64,000 nt of DNA from Linyphia triangularis (lineage: Eukaryota; Arthropoda; Arachnida; Araneae; Linyphiidae), in assembly GCA_963978545.1 (NCBI GenBank), contig OZ021729.1, forward strand, positions 8,852,001 to 8,916,000, written 5' to 3'. Of the stretch, positions 35,625-47,035 are shown piece after piece. Every line of letters starts with the position of its first letter. Within the stretch, counting starts at the first letter, position 1. The position numbers and the translations under genes were made by a program. Below the pieces are notes generated by a model, which saw only the letters and a list, made by a program, of their open reading frames with translations, did no database searches and was not told the DNA's origin.

Positions 35625-37330
35625 TTTGTGGATCTCAATCACCTAGATGTTAGTTTCAATCAGTCTTGTTTACGTGCAGTGGCAATACCTTTATCCCCAA
35701 TTACAATTCAACACTTTGTTGTGAAATTATGTCTGCCTTATAATGCGTGCGAAGTGAATCAGTGTAAAATAGCATCTCTTAGTCGATCTCAATCACTCGA
35801 TGTTGATTTCAATCAGCCTTGTTTACGTGCAGAGGCAATACCTTTATCCCCAATTATAATTCAACACTTTGTGGTGAAATTACGGCTGCCTTATAATGCG
35901 TGCGAGGTGAATCAGTGTGAAATAGCATCCCTTTGTCGGTCTCAATCTCTCGATGTTGGTTTCAATCAGCCTTATTTACGTGCAGTGGCAATACCTTTAT
36001 CCCCAATTACAATTCAACACTTTGTGGTGAAATTACGGCTGCCTTATAAAGCGTGCGAGGTGAATCAGTGTGAAATAGCATCCCTTTGTCGGTCTCAATC
36101 TCTCGATGTTGGTTTCAATCAGCCTTATTTACGTGCAGTGGCAATACCTTTATCCCCAATTACAATTCAACACTTTGTGGGGAAATTACGGCTGCCTTAT
36201 AATGCGTGCGAGGTGAATCAGTGTAAAATATCATCCCTTTGTCGGTCTTAATCTCTCGATGTTGATTTCAATCAGTCTTGTTAACGTGCAGTGGCAATAC
36301 CTTTATCCCCAAATTACATTTCAACACTTTGTGGTGAAATTATGTCTGCCTTATAATGCGTGCGAAGTGAATCAGTGTAAGATATCATCCCTTTGTCGGT
36401 CTTAATCTCTCGATGTTGATTTCAATCAGTCTTGTTAACGTGCAGTGGCAATACCTTTATCCCCAATTACATTTCAACACTTTGTGGTGAAATTATGTCT
36501 GCCTTATAATGCGTGCGAAGTGAATCAGTGTAAAATATCATCCCTTTGTCGGTCTTAATCTCTCGATGTTGATTTCAATCAGTCTTGTTAACGTGCAGTG
36601 GCAATACCTTTATCCCCAATTATAATTCAACACTTTGTGGTGAAAGTACGTCTGCCTAATAATGCATGCGAGGTGAATCAGTGTAAAATAGCATCTCTTA
36701 GTCGATCTGAATCACTCGATGTTAATTTCAATCAGTCTTGTTAACGTGCAGTGGCAATACCTTTATCCCCAATTACATTTCAACACTTTGTGGTGAAATT
36801 ATGTCTGCCTTATAATGCGTGCGAAGTGAATCAGTGTAAAATAGCATCTCTTAGTCGATCTCAATCACTCGATGTTGATTTCAATCAGCCTTGTTTACGT
36901 GCAGAGGCAATACCTTTATCCCCAATTATAATTCAACACTTTGTGGTGAAAGTACGTCTGCCTAATAATGCATGCGAGGTGAATCAGTGTGAAATAGCAT
37001 CTCTTAGTCGATCTGAATCACTCGATGTTAATTTCAATCAGTCTTGTTAACGTGCAGTGGCAATACCTTTATCCCCAATTACATTTCAACACTTTGTGGT
37101 GAAATTATGTCTGCCTTATAATGCGTGCGAAGTGAATCAGTGTAAAATAGCATCCCTTTGTCGGTCTCAATCTCTCGATGTTGATTTGAATAAGTCTTAT
37201 TTACGTGTAGTGGCAATACCTTTATCCACCATTACATTTCCACTCTTTGTGGTGAAATTACGGCTGCCTTATAATGCGTGTGAGGTGAATCGGTGTAAAA
37301 TAGCTGGCACACAAAGCGCCAATGCAGTAG
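35625..37330 (+). repeat. 153-bp tandem array, 11 units, partly open in one frame
   Basis: GGCAATACCTTTATCC-type marks lie at 35681, 35834, 35987, 36140, 36293, 36447, 36600, 36753, 36906, 37059 and 37212: exact 153-bp steps, with one 154. As 153 is 51 codons, a frame persists: 35628-36251 (207 codons, four units), 36751-37050 and 37057-37344. Each unit reads approximately AIPLSPITIQHFVVKL...LPYNACEVNQCKIASL. Units 5-7 and others carry stops from two recurrent single changes (TTA to TAA and CAA to TAA), and unit 5 has a one-base insertion. No known protein family is recognised. Satellite DNA is more likely than a repeat protein gene. Confidence 0.95.
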
Positions 37331-37344
37331 CCTCACAAAGATAG

Positions 37345-37900
37345 AATGAATGAATTTTCCACGCACCTATCCATTATTGTTGATCTCAATCACCTCTCGA
37401 TATTGGTCTCAATCAGTCTAGCGCTTAACAAGGCATCGTCAATACCGGCGCCAACTACTTTGTCACACGATGTCAAACGGTGGGCTTGGTGAGTGAAAGG
37501 TTAAAACGGTGAAGCGTAAAAATTCTGTTTATCCCTCCCCCTCCCCCAAAGAAGAAAAAAAAAGAAGCCACCCTGAAACCACTCGAAGAAAAAGAAAGTT
37601 GGGGTTAAGAAAGCGGCCGCTGCTATTAAAGAAGAAGAAAAGCCTTTAATATCCTTTTCCCCAGGTTAACAATACGACAATGGGACGTGTCTGAGGTGGT
37701 TATTTCTGCTGGAAAACGCATCCATTTTCCCCTCTCTGTTATTCTCCTAGAAGCGGCATGAGGGTTCCTTATTATAAGGAGCCAGAGCGAAATAACGTCC
37801 GTCCATCTGTCTTTGATGCATGCGCAGAATGAGAGTTTACTTGGGTGGGCAACGCGTGCGGCATTTCCCAGGTGAGTCAAGTTTTTTTTTATTCCCAGAC
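37345..37900. other. GC-richer unique stretch
   Basis: Complex sequence, for example GCATGAGGGTTCCTTATTAT and GATGCATGCGCAG, with a purine-rich A/G run near 37548-37660. The 129-codon minus-strand frame at 37626-38015 runs from here into the adjacent tandem repeat and has no recognisable domain. Confidence 0.3.
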
Positions 37901-38827
37901 TCTTCTTTTCTTTGCTTTTTGTTGCGTAGTGGGCTCGCCAATTGAACCGGGTTATACGACGATAAAAAGAAGAATCATCGTTTCCTTTTCTCTTTAGTGC
38001 TGTATCACTTTGCAAATAATTGCCAATCTTTCACCGTAGCATAGACCCAGAACAATATTTTTTAAGGCACTTAACCACCAAAATATTAATTTTCAACGTA
38101 TGTAAGTTTTATCAAGTATAAAGAAGACTTCTGCATTCCATTTTATCATTTTTTTATAATGATAATTTCCCTTTTGAATTTAAAATGAAAAGTAAATCAT
38201 GACTGTCATTGTTCAGCAGAAAAAGGTTTATTTTTTTATTATTATAATTATTATTATTAGACTCACCTTTTCTTTGCTTTTTGTTGCGTAGTGAGCTCGC
38301 CAATTGCACCGGGTTATGCGACGATAAAAAGAAGAACCATCGTTTCCTTTTCTCTTTACTACTGTATCACTTTCAAGTAATCGCCAATCCTTCACCACAA
38401 CATAGGCCCAGAACAATATTTTCAAGAGCGCATAACCGCCAAAATATTAATTTTCGACGTAGGAAAATTTTATCAAGTGTAAAAAAGAGTAAAAGGGCAT
38501 TCCATTTTATCGGTTTTTGTAATGCTAATTTCAATATTGAATTTAAAGTGAAAAGTAAATCATAATTTTTATTGTACAGCAGGAGGAGCTTCTTTTCCCC
38601 TTCCCCAACTCTTCCACTATTTTTTATTTATTTTTTTCGATTATAAAGAAGAGTCATCTTTCTCTCTAGTGTGGTATCACTTTTTAGAAGCAATCCTCAA
38701 TCTTTCACCACTGCACAAGGCTTGATTTCCCAGCAATATTTTTAAGGGCACATAACTGCCAAAATATTAATTTGAAATATAAAAAAAAAAGGAATCATTT
38801 CAATATCAGTTATTGAATTCAAACTAA

Positions 38828-39066
38828 CCCTTTCAGCCCCATAGGGTCATATGTGTCCCTCTCATAGTTTCAAATCACCACTGGGACGTACGAGTCCCAT
38901 CTAGCAACACCAGTGGGACATATGTGTCCCAACCCCCCTATATGCCCCCTCCCCCAGTTATTTTTTTGCTTCTATTTCGACAGAATATTGCTATTTCTAC
39001 TATATTTAACCTATTAAAATACTAATCTACTTATTTTTTTGAAAAGGAAAACTGGTATTTAAAGAG
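38828..39066. mobile_element. piggyBac-like MITE, about 239 bp
   Basis: The left end is CCCTTTCAGCCCCATAG after CTAA (a one-base change from TTAA, 38824-38827). The right end, read on the minus strand, is CTCTTTAAATACCAG, next to TTAA at 39067-39070. Inside, three imperfect palindromes of the type GGGACATATGTGTCCC lie near 38845, 38882 and 38912. It is non-coding. Confidence 0.6.
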
Positions 39067-39070
39067 TTAA

Positions 39071-39779
39071 GGGGCACGGGAGGGAAAAAAAATTAAAAAG
39101 TTACTAACCAAAATGCATGAAATTTTATAGGTAACTCAATGACTTAATAATTATTGTAAATTTTAAATTTCAAAAATTTATTTAAATTATTTCTCATTTT
39201 AGAACACTTAAACTTTAAAATTTTAAATTTCAAAAAAAATGCTCCTTGCGTTTTAATTTTTCCCTAAATTGTTAATTTTTTTTTTGTACAGGCTATTTTA
39301 ATATATATTAAAATAATTGTGCATGGATTTTTGATTTGGCAGATTCTTTCATCAATTAAAAATAAAAATTGTTGTTACCTGGAGATATTTTTGATTTTTT
39401 CATGACATTTTAATACTAAAAATAATAATAAAGGGATAAAAAAAAGCAATCAGATTTTAAAATCCATGCCTAATTATATTCAAAATAGTAACAGGAACTA
39501 TTTCCAAAAATTTCAAAAGAATATACAAATTTTTAAATCGCGAGGAACAATTTAAATTTATTGAAATCATGGAAAATACTTTAAGGGAAAAACGCAAATA
39601 AAAAAATAATTACCATAAACAAAAAGAAATTTTGTTGATGGACGGCTTCACGGAAAAAAGTCCAGCACCATAAAAAACATTTTCTGACTTTTATATGTAT
39701 TTAAAGACCAAAGTTCAGGCTATAACTTCGGACAAAAAAAAAATCGATATTTTTGAATTTTTTTGCCTCCCCGGTCCCC
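39071..39779. mobile_element. TTAA-flanked non-autonomous element, 709 bp
   Basis: TTAA at 39067-39070 and 39780-39783. Termini are GGGGCACGGGAGGGAAAAAA on the left and, on the minus strand, GGGGACCGGGGAGGCAAAAA on the right. It shares its left TTAA with the adjoining piggyBac-like MITE, so one of the two used the other's target site. There is no coding frame. Confidence 0.75.
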
Positions 39780-39830
39780 TTAAATGTAAATCATAACTGT
39801 TATTATACAACAGATGGAGCTGCTGAAGTA

Positions 39831-41040
39831 AGGTAAGAAATCACGAATCTAATTTTGATCGTCCTTTTAAATTTTATTGACCAACTTCTATTATCGTTGG
39901 TACAAAATTTCACAAATATCGAAGCGATATTTTAGAAAAGCCATGGGATTTAGAAGAGAAAAATATTACGTTATGTTGTTGCACCACTTAAGTCCAAGCT
40001 AAAAAGATAAAATTTTAAAATATGTTGAGAAAGCCTAAGAAATATATCTCTCAGCAATAGAACAGGACATATAAACTCGGATGAAGTTCAAGAAAAATCA
40101 TTCTATTGTTTTTACATAAAAAGCTTTAGAAGTCGCATGGCGCATTTCTTTTAATTCGTTAAGTGCTTGTGCTTAAAGCGCCATAACTAAATTAATTAAA
40201 TAATTATAATTTTAAAATACAATATATTACTTTCACAATTATTTAATTACTTAATTTAAATTTATAATAAATAAACCATTGGTTGACTGTAATGCGCTCA
40301 TTGCTATGAAACTAAGTAATCCTCATGGCTTTGTATATTAAACACATCGTTTTTTAAAAGAAGGCTACAATTTATTGAGTTTTTAATTCGAAATTTTATT
40401 TAGTTTACACAATTTCATACGAAAAAAGAGGAAAAAGAAAATTGCAAAATTTTATTTTTCAACTCTCGTACCTTCCCTAATTTTTCGATAAAATCAAATT
40501 CATTACGTAATTTTCCAATAAGATCAACATGATTCACACCCGTCTCAAACAAACACATATCAATAAAATGCTACGATTTTTAACAGGTTTCTTCCAATCG
40601 AACGAAATGTGCTTTATAGACTACACACTTTAATTACTCTATCCATAAAAATACATGCTTTAGATGTTTTTTCTCTAAAATGTAAACCTGTATTTCTTCA
40701 TCCACTAGTAAAAATAAGAAATCCCAACAAATCTTAGTTTATCATGGGTGCTCTTCTCTCCTCCAAACAAACAAACAAAAAATGTCCACATCTGTAAACA
40801 GCCCAACCGTCCCAGACCAACTTAGGTGGGCTCCAACAGCATCCTTACTCCCCCCCCCCCTTTAAAAAAAAAAAAAAAGGTAACCGTATACCTACCGCGC
40901 CGGCATTTCGACTTAAAAACCCTGGAATGCAGATTTCGGCTAAAATATGTACGCAAAATTACACAGCAGCAACAACAACAAAAAAGAACAGTAACAGAAA
41001 GAGGAAAAAAAAAGGCCAAGTCACTACAGATCTAAAACAC
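39831..41040. other. AT-rich sequence, then A/C-run-rich sequence
   Basis: No genes recognised. A C10 run and an A15 run lie together near 40851-40878; the frames crossing them are low-complexity. Confidence 0.35.
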
Positions 41041-41600
41041 GCAATTCGTAAGAAAAGAAATTAAGAGACAGCAAAAAGCGTACGCTGAGAAAGAGACCAG
41101 AGGGTCCCATTTTACCTATGCAATCAAAAGGGACCACCAAAAGACCTGTCGGAACATGGCAAAGAGGATGGGGAATTCCTTTGCCCGAACAACTTACCTG
41201 GTCAGGTTGGGAGGGGGGGGGGTGTAGACAGACAGACAGATCCTAACTAGACTGCGTGACGACTTGTATGTGTGTATGTATTGATAGATGGGGTGGATAC
41301 ACACACTCGGGTACTTGCCGCCCATCTTTTCTGTGCCCCCCCCCCCTCTCCCTCTTCCCCAATTGGGTGGGTTTTCTTTGGCCGTGATTGTGGGTTCTTT
41401 TCCTTTTTCAGAGTATAATGAGAAAGGAAGATATCTTTCTTAAGGGATTGAAGGGAAATGTTGTGTGTGGATGATTTATTTTATGAGCGCAGCAAACCGA
41501 TTGTTGCGGCCGCTCTTTTGTTATGAATTGAGTGGTGGGGCGGGGGTGGGGAAGAACGGGGAAGGTTTTGGAGCTTGTCGGAAGGGGAGAGGGGGGGGGG
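41041..41600. other. GC-richer unique stretch with G and C runs
   Basis: Runs of nine or more G or C occur near 41213, 41336 and 41590. No gene or repeat partner is visible. Confidence 0.3.
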
Positions 41601-41603
41601 GCT

Positions 41604-41944
<341 letters not shown>

Positions 41945-42225
41945 ATTAGATTTCAAACACAACTTTATATTACAATTAATTGTATTTGTTTTTGGAGCAG
42001 ATATTTTTAGTAAGATATTACGAAAAAAAAATTTAGTGCCCTCCAGTTGAAATGTTTCAGTTCTGCTTATTTTGTTTGCAGCCTATTTTGAAAGGATTGT
42101 AACTGAAAGGCTCTTTTCTTCGAAAACTTGTCTATTTTTTCAAAATAAAACTGTTTTAGTTAGTTTGTGTTTATTTTGGCAGCTTCAAAAGCAAATGCAT
42201 CATTTTTTTAATTTTTTTTTTATTT

Positions 42226-42790
42226 TAAATTCTTTATATTAACTTTGATTTAGTGTGTGTGTGATTGGGTATGTCGATGGCGTGAAAATATGCGGAGGCC
42301 TAATTAACCAACTTGCCGTCATCCAATTGGTCTGAAACTTGGCAGATATATTCGATGTTGATTACAATGCATTCGATAATATTTTGGCAGCTGTCACTGT
42401 CACTAAAAGGTCGCTTTTACGGAATACTAATAAACCAACTTGACGTCCTCCATTCGCGTTGAAATAGAATTTAACCGATCATTGAAAAAAATATTTCTTG
42501 TTGCTAAAATTGTTTTAATAAATAATAAAATTGTTTTAATCAGAAAAAAATTAAAGATATTTGGATGTGAGTGCATAAATTCACACTCATTTTCAATGAA
42601 TAAATTTTGAAAAATAGTTTACCGCCTATTTTTCTGATAGAGATGTTTTTAATATTTAAAATTAGATGCCAACACCAACCACACGCTGGCAACAAAAACT
42701 GTGCTATATTAATGAATATAAAAATCCCCAATGCATATAAAGGATTTATATTAAAAACTCTTTTATGGGTTACATTATTAATAAACCATT
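42226..42790 (+). repeat. Dispersed repeat family B, copy 4 (least disturbed)
   Basis: Runs from TTTATATTAACTTTGATTTA to GGATTTATATTAAAAACTCT, about 565 bp, without internal insertions. It serves as the reference for the interrupted copies. It contains AACTTGCCGTCATCCAATTG, GTCACTAAAAGGTCGCTTTT and GATGCCAACACCAACCACAC. It has no open frame. Confidence 0.8.
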
Positions 42791-43081
42791 TGCTTGAAAT
42801 TATTTAGTTTTATTTATTTTGTTATTTGTACTTTAAAAAGTAAAACTAGAACAAGAACTTTATTAAACATTATTAGTTATTGAATATCAAGAGGCACATG
42901 CCAATATAGACAACGCATTAATTTGCCACAAAAATTTATAATAAAAAATCGTTACAAGAAATATAGGAGTTACTTGAGAAAGTACTTTTCCTTGCAATAT
43001 AAATTGATTCTTCAGGAATTTTAAAATATTTGTATTGTTTTTCTTTTATTGAAGTGGACCCCCCCCCCCCTCCCCCCCGCG

Positions 43082-43113
<32 letters not shown>

Positions 43114-43915
43114 TTTTGAGGACCAAGAAATACTTCAATTTTAACTATTGCTATTTAGAAAAATTGTATTACATCGTGCTGCAATTAAATCTGATTGTCA
43201 AAGCAATGTACATAAGATTTGCATTTCCTTTTGATCAAAATTTTCGTGACATAACAGCAATATTCGAAACAAAAATGCGTATTTTTTGTTTTGTTAAGTA
43301 GTTACAATGTGTTATACTTTATTATATCTTCTTTACAAATTACGGGAAAAAAATTATAATTTTTAATTAAAAATACTCCTTGTGTTTTCTTCTTCTTTTT
43401 TCTTAATGTTGTCTCCAAGTATTTTTTAGTAGAGCGTTTAGGCTATTAAGATATTCTTCTAAGATTTCTTTTTCTTTCTATGTTTTAATTTAATATAAAC
43501 TTTGTTAAATTATTATATTTTCATTCAAATGATTTAGAAGTACAAAACAAATGAAACAAGGAACACAGAAAACACCATTATAAAGTAATAAAATTCCATA
43601 AAATATCATCAACTATAAAAATTTAAATTAAATTTCAAAGTTCTTAATTTTTAAAAATAACTTAATAAGATATTGTTTGACTTACCTTTATTGAAAAAAG
43701 CAACACTGAAATTATTTTATATCTTAAAAAGCTGTAAAAGTGTAAATTTCGATATAATTATAGTTAACATAACATTTTTATAGTTAATTAACATTTTACA
43801 AAAGCTAAAGTTAGGAATATTTCTTAGTTAATTTTTAATTACAATACCATTTATTTCTTCAGACCTGAAAGTCTGTTCAGCAAGCATAACGATAAAATAG
43901 TCAATTAATATAAGA
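42791..43915. other. AT-rich sequence with C-run and A30 tract
   Basis: C/T run 43059-43078 followed by an A tract 43082-43111. No genes. Confidence 0.4.
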
Positions 43916-43917
43916 TC

Positions 43918-44300
43918 TGAAAAAAATTCTGGCATTTGATTACAGAAATAAAATTATGATTCTTCAAATTCAATGTGATATTTTGTGTGGATAAAAAGTT
44001 ACTAAAAGAAAAGTGCAATAAACCCAATAAGTTCTAATTGAGTTCAATTCAAAATTTATCTAATTTAAATTAAAAGCAACGCAAAATTTAAAATTAAACA
44101 TAAAACATTTCGGTAAAAAAATCCAGGAAAAAATTCAGACATTTGATTAAAAAATATTCAATTATGCTTTTTCAAATTCAGTGTGATATTTTGTATGAAT
44201 AAAAGGTTGCTATAAGAAAAGTGCAATAAACCCAATTGGTTCCAATCGAGTTTAATTCAAAATTTATCAAATTTAAATTAAAAGCAACAACAACAAAAAT
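43918..44300 (+). repeat. ~210-bp tandem duplication
   Basis: CAATGTGATATTTTGTG near 43970 and CAGTGTGATATTTTGTA near 44180, with AAAGTGCAATAAACCCAAT following each at the same distance. Confidence 0.8.
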
Positions 44301-45529
44301 TAAAACGTATTGGTAGAGAAATAAAACATTATCAAATGTTTAATTTTCTATTAGGCTTCTCTTTGACTATAGAGAGCAAAATTATTTGAACAATCCATAA
44401 ATCTAAAACCATGCTCTTCACATAGAGTTAAACAACAAACAAAAAATCTACTCTGTCCATCTATACATCTACCTTCACGTTAACTGCATATGCCCTGACT
44501 TCAACTTATCCGTTTATCGCTCATTATAAGTTCGATAACTGCGTCCGTATTTCTAACCGATGAACCCCCAATTTATATCTGGTGCAGTTCAGTACACATA
44601 CACACACAAAGTACCATAAAAGCGAGTAAATTGAGATAGTAACCTGTCATCGTGGACTGTGGTGGTAATTTATTATCTCGGGACTTTGGAACATTTTCAG
44701 TTTTCTTGAATGGACCTCCAAAAAAAATTATTCGATGCTTGATCGCGAACTGATTGTCGTACGCTCAAGGATGATTTACCATTCTGTTATCGGTTCCCGA
44801 AGACAGGTTGTCAGAGATTTGATACAAATTACTTCTCTTTCATTTACATATTGGTGTTTATTTTCCGGTTTGATGGTGGTCTAACGGAAGTAACTGGCAG
44901 GGGCGGATTTAGAGGTCAATCAAGGGGGGTGCGATTATGAACGGGAGTGTTTACAGTGGCGGTGATAGTTTGTCAACTTGGGGAAGAGGGGGGGGGGAGG
45001 GGTATCATCAATTAGTATGATACTATCAGGGTTCAATGAAAAATAAAAATTAGAGGGTTTGACAATCCTCTTTTGCACCCCATGTAACAAATTACCCCGA
45101 AAATGTAATAAAAAATTAAATTTTAAATATTTAGTATTTTTTATTAAACAAAAAATATTTAAGAGCACAAAAAAATATCTCATGCAGATTAGGTGAAGTG
45201 TAAAAAGCTCAGCAACCATGAAAATTCAACTTTTTTATACAAGTTAATTTACCAATACATTCAACATCATAAATTAATTGATGCAGAAAAAGGCGATAGA
45301 TCGTTTAACAACTTTAGAGAACATTGCAGGTACGTAACACTCTATATTCATAAGGTTTTAATAATTTCCAAAGTTAAACAATTTTTTTCAACTCTGTTTG
45401 ACATCACATTAGTAAATTAAAATATAAGTTACATAAACTTGAGACTACACACTATAATATTGGTCACTGCATTCAAATTTGATATGATATTATTTACTGT
45501 TTCCAAATTTTCCTTCATTTAAATGAAAA

Positions 45530-45985
45530 TGGAGAGTTTGGCGATATTTTTGGCAATAATTTTTACGTGGGACAAGAAAAATAGTAATAATAATAAAAAA
45601 AAAAAAACGCATAACCAACGAAATTGGTGATGATATTCAATAGACATTACACTGTCCTTTTTTGAACGAAAAGCAGAAAGATATCAATAGTTGATGGGCG
45701 ATGCACAAGGGCAGAGAGCTCTGCGTTAAAGACACACATTTTTCAACTTTTTTACGCTTTTATCAGATTTCTACGGGAAATTCGGAGGTGGGGGCGATTA
45801 AAACACCTTAAAAGGCATTAGATTCATGATTTCACCCTTATGTGAATGCTCAAACCTAATCGTAGGTCCCATGGCTACCACTAGCCCGCACACCAAATTT
45901 GAATATCGTACGTCAATTCGTTTAGAAGCTATGCTGACCATGTACGCATAGACATTTTATCTAGACCACTTTATTGATATAAGTT
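45530..45985 (+). repeat. Dispersed repeat family C, copy 3, inside the hAT-like element
   Basis: Shows GAGTTTGGCGATATTTTTGG, the A tract at about 45597-45607, TTCGGAGGTGGGGGCGATTA and AGCTATGCTGACCATG in the family order. It diverges at its distal end. Confidence 0.8.
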
Positions 45986-46840
45986 GATATTAATAAGCCT
46001 TTATTGATAAGCCATATAAGCCCTTTTCATCTTAAAGTTTTATATTTTCCTTTAGTTGCAAAAATTCTCTAAAAAGACGGATTTTTATTGTACCCAACCT
46101 GTACTTTAATATAAATTTTGAGATTGGTTTAACATAACTGTATATTTTCTCTTATAAATATGATTTAAAAAGAACTTAAATTAGGAAAATGTACTCAAAG
46201 CCCATCTTAAACCGTCAACACACAAATCACCATAATAAAAAAATAAAAAAAAAGCAGCAGGTTTTTCAAACAATAAACTTAACATTATCTGAAAATTAGT
46301 TTGTTTTAACTCTCTGCGTTTTATTCAAATAAAATTCCAAACTAAATTAGTTACAGCAGGTGAAATTGTAATAATAATAATTTTCATATAACCATAGGAC
46401 CTGCTTTTTCATCACAAGTAGCATCTCTAATCGGTTACATATTGTGTCTCATATTAGATATATTAGTAGTCATTTACCATCAATTTTGAGTCCCAAACAC
46501 AAAAACACATTTAAAATTAAAATTAAAAAAAAAAAAAAATTTAAAAAGATTTTAACATTAAATGATTTAAATTATTTATAAGTCATCGGTATTGTTCCTA
46601 ATATTTCAGTAATTTATACTTAAATAATCAACTCGCACAAAACAATTTTGGCTTTTATTTAACAGAGCAAATAAAAACTGTCAAAAGCTGCGAATGCGCA
46701 ATATTTACAAATTTGCAATCTAAGCTGACCAGTTTTGAAATTACAATATGTTAAATTACTTGATATTCTAGTAGCAATAAATGTCGCTGTATCGGATATT
46801 TCCAGATATTGCACCGGAACAACGTTAAATTCTGATTAGT

Positions 46841-47035
46841 TTGTTTATCAAGCAGAGAACATCTACCAGATGGTCTTTCAAGAGAAAAATGGACTTCATC
46901 TTAAATAAGAGAAACCTCAGAAAACTATCAGGAAGTAGCTCAACAATCGACGCAAGATTACTAGTCAAAATTTGTAAAGTGTTTACTCAATTTGAAAACA
47001 GACTACAGAGAGCCAAATATTGCTCGATCTGGTGA
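46841..47035 (+). other. Unassigned 64-codon frame in the hAT-like element
   Basis: Basic composition with balanced residue use. No domain is recognised and neighbouring frames do not extend it. It could be a fossil of a transposase exon, but nothing proves this. Confidence 0.12.

Larger units (their letters stand above)
37900..39830 (+). repeat. ~320-360-bp tandem array, three units, third split by two TTAA elements
   Basis: TCTTTGCTTTTTGTTGCG starts units at about 37909 and 38269. The third unit, more diverged, starts near 38600 and is interrupted from 38824 to 39783. It resumes with AAATGTAAATCATAACTGTT, matching AAAAGTAAATCATAATTTTT of unit 2. Removing the insert restores the unit. Confidence 0.85.

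Noticed and set aside
35628..36251. 207-codon open frame as a real gene
   Set aside because: It is a translation of a 153-bp tandem repeat; sister units carry stops and no splice or promoter context was found. Kept as a finding, not a gene.
37626..38015. 129-codon minus-strand frame
   Set aside because: It spans a unique stretch and part of a tandem repeat, has a partial echo at 38228-38425 from the next repeat unit, and no recognisable domain.
45193..45420. 75-codon + strand frame in the hAT-like element
   Set aside because: AT-rich composition, no recognised domain, and no supporting splice or start context.
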